The position numbers were made by a program, and so were the translations under genes. The notes beneath the pieces were generated by a model that had not been told where the DNA came from, ran no database searches, and saw only the letters and a program-made list of their open reading frames with translations. This document shows, one piece after another, positions 5,165 to 5,613 of a stretch of 5,613 nt of DNA (within the stretch, counting starts at the first letter, position 1; each line of letters starts with the position of its first letter). Origin of the DNA: Deltaproteobacteria bacterium (GTDB lineage: Bacteria; Desulfobacterota; Desulfobacteria; Desulfobacterales; JAABPS01). The DNA lies in assembly GCA_019309685.1 (NCBI GenBank), contig JAFDFT010000204.1, positions 1 through 5,613 of the forward strand. Reading direction: 5' to 3'.

Positions 5165-5613
5165 TGTTTTGCAATCGTACCACCCGCCCTTTTAACTGCC
5201 GCTTTTTCAAAATCTTCCTGAAATCCCGGCGAATAATTCATGTATGATGGTATCGGGTACCGTAGTCCGGCAGTATGGGTAGCTTCGAGGCCCTCAACAA
5301 GCGCGTCTAGTTTGCTGCGCGGACATGAAAACATCACTTCTGAATCCTGGGCCCCGCCCCAGATACGATCGCCGTTTCCCAATACAACCAATTGCGGCTT
5401 CTGTGTTAGCAGTGTTTTTGCCACGCCTTCATGGCACGAGCCAACTTTTCCAGCGGACGTAAACTCAAGAACGCCCCCTTCAACGTAAAGATAACTCTGG
5501 ATCAACCGCATGGCCTGTGCGGGAAGACAGTATATCAGCACGATATCCGGAATCACCTTGGTTCGAGCCAATGGTGAAATAACCAGCCCCATATACTCGC
5601 TATTTAAAAAATA
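5161..5613 (-). CDS. DUF169 family protein (partial, N-terminus beyond the window)
   Basis: The frame is open from the stop at 5161-5163 to the right edge, giving 150 visible residues. A Met at 5592 is internal by appearance: the frame continues upstream as YFLNSEY with no Shine-Dalgarno before that Met, and DUF169 proteins usually run well over 200 residues, so the first part is missing. Family features are the PDIVLIYCLPAQAMRLIQ segment near the start of the visible part, a GSCHEG cysteine, LGNGDRIWGGAQDSEVMFSCP, and a C-terminal helix with LDALVEGLEATHTAGLRYPIP. DUF169 (COG2043) has no established function to my knowledge. No signal peptide or membrane helix is seen in the visible part. 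It converges on the cotransporter gene with 14 bases between the stops; whether the two are linked in function cannot be told. Confidence 0.8.
   Translation of the reverse strand, partial: YFLNSEYMGLVISPLARTKVIPDIVLIYCLPAQAMRLIQSYLYVEGGVLEFTSAGKVGSCHEGVAKTLLTQKPQLVVLGNGDRIWGGAQDSEVMFSCPRSKLDALVEGLEATHTAGLRYPIPSYMNYSPGFQEDFEKAAVKRAGGTIAKQ

Overview
The window looks like a piece of chromosome from an AT-rich Desulfobacterota bacterium, most likely Desulfobacterales. That is an inference from gene content and my general knowledge of the group, not from a marker gene: a small cysteine-rich protein directly ahead of tatA, a DUF362 protein fused to a two-cluster ferredoxin, a DUF169 protein, a Na+/phosphate cotransporter of the NptA/YjbB type, and a 158-bp palindromic intergenic element whose ends resemble repeats I associate with these genomes.

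Layout, left to right. Bases 1-98 are the end of a hotdog-fold (PaaI-type) thioesterase on the + strand. A strong sigma-70-like promoter (280-308) then drives a two-gene + strand unit: a six-cysteine putative zinc-ribbon protein that is broken by a one-base frameshift near position 500, and tatA (739-945), which ends in a good intrinsic terminator (1043-1070). Bases 1087-1312 hold no gene. They are made of nested hairpins and include a MITE-like element (1155-1312) with 26-bp imperfect terminal inverted repeats, which stops 4 bp from the ssb stop codon. On the - strand, ssb (1748-1317) has its own promoter (1819-1791), separated by a terminator (1871-1842) from the DUF362-ferredoxin gene (3113-2001). 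A 203-bp divergent spacer separates that gene from the + strand Na+/phosphate cotransporter (3317-5146), which has no Shine-Dalgarno sequence and may be leaderless. It converges on a - strand DUF169 gene that runs off the right edge; the two stop codons sit in opposite arms of one hairpin.

The genes do not form one pathway. The functions seen are single-stranded DNA binding and repair (SSB), export of folded proteins (TatA), phosphate transport with a PhoU-like domain, and two poorly characterised families, one of them iron-sulfur. I see no defence system, phage, insertion-sequence transposase, CRISPR array or RNA gene, and no clear new system. The points most worth a second look are the frameshifted gene beside tatA, the 22-bp palindrome over its promoter, and the MITE-like element with its neighbouring partial copy.
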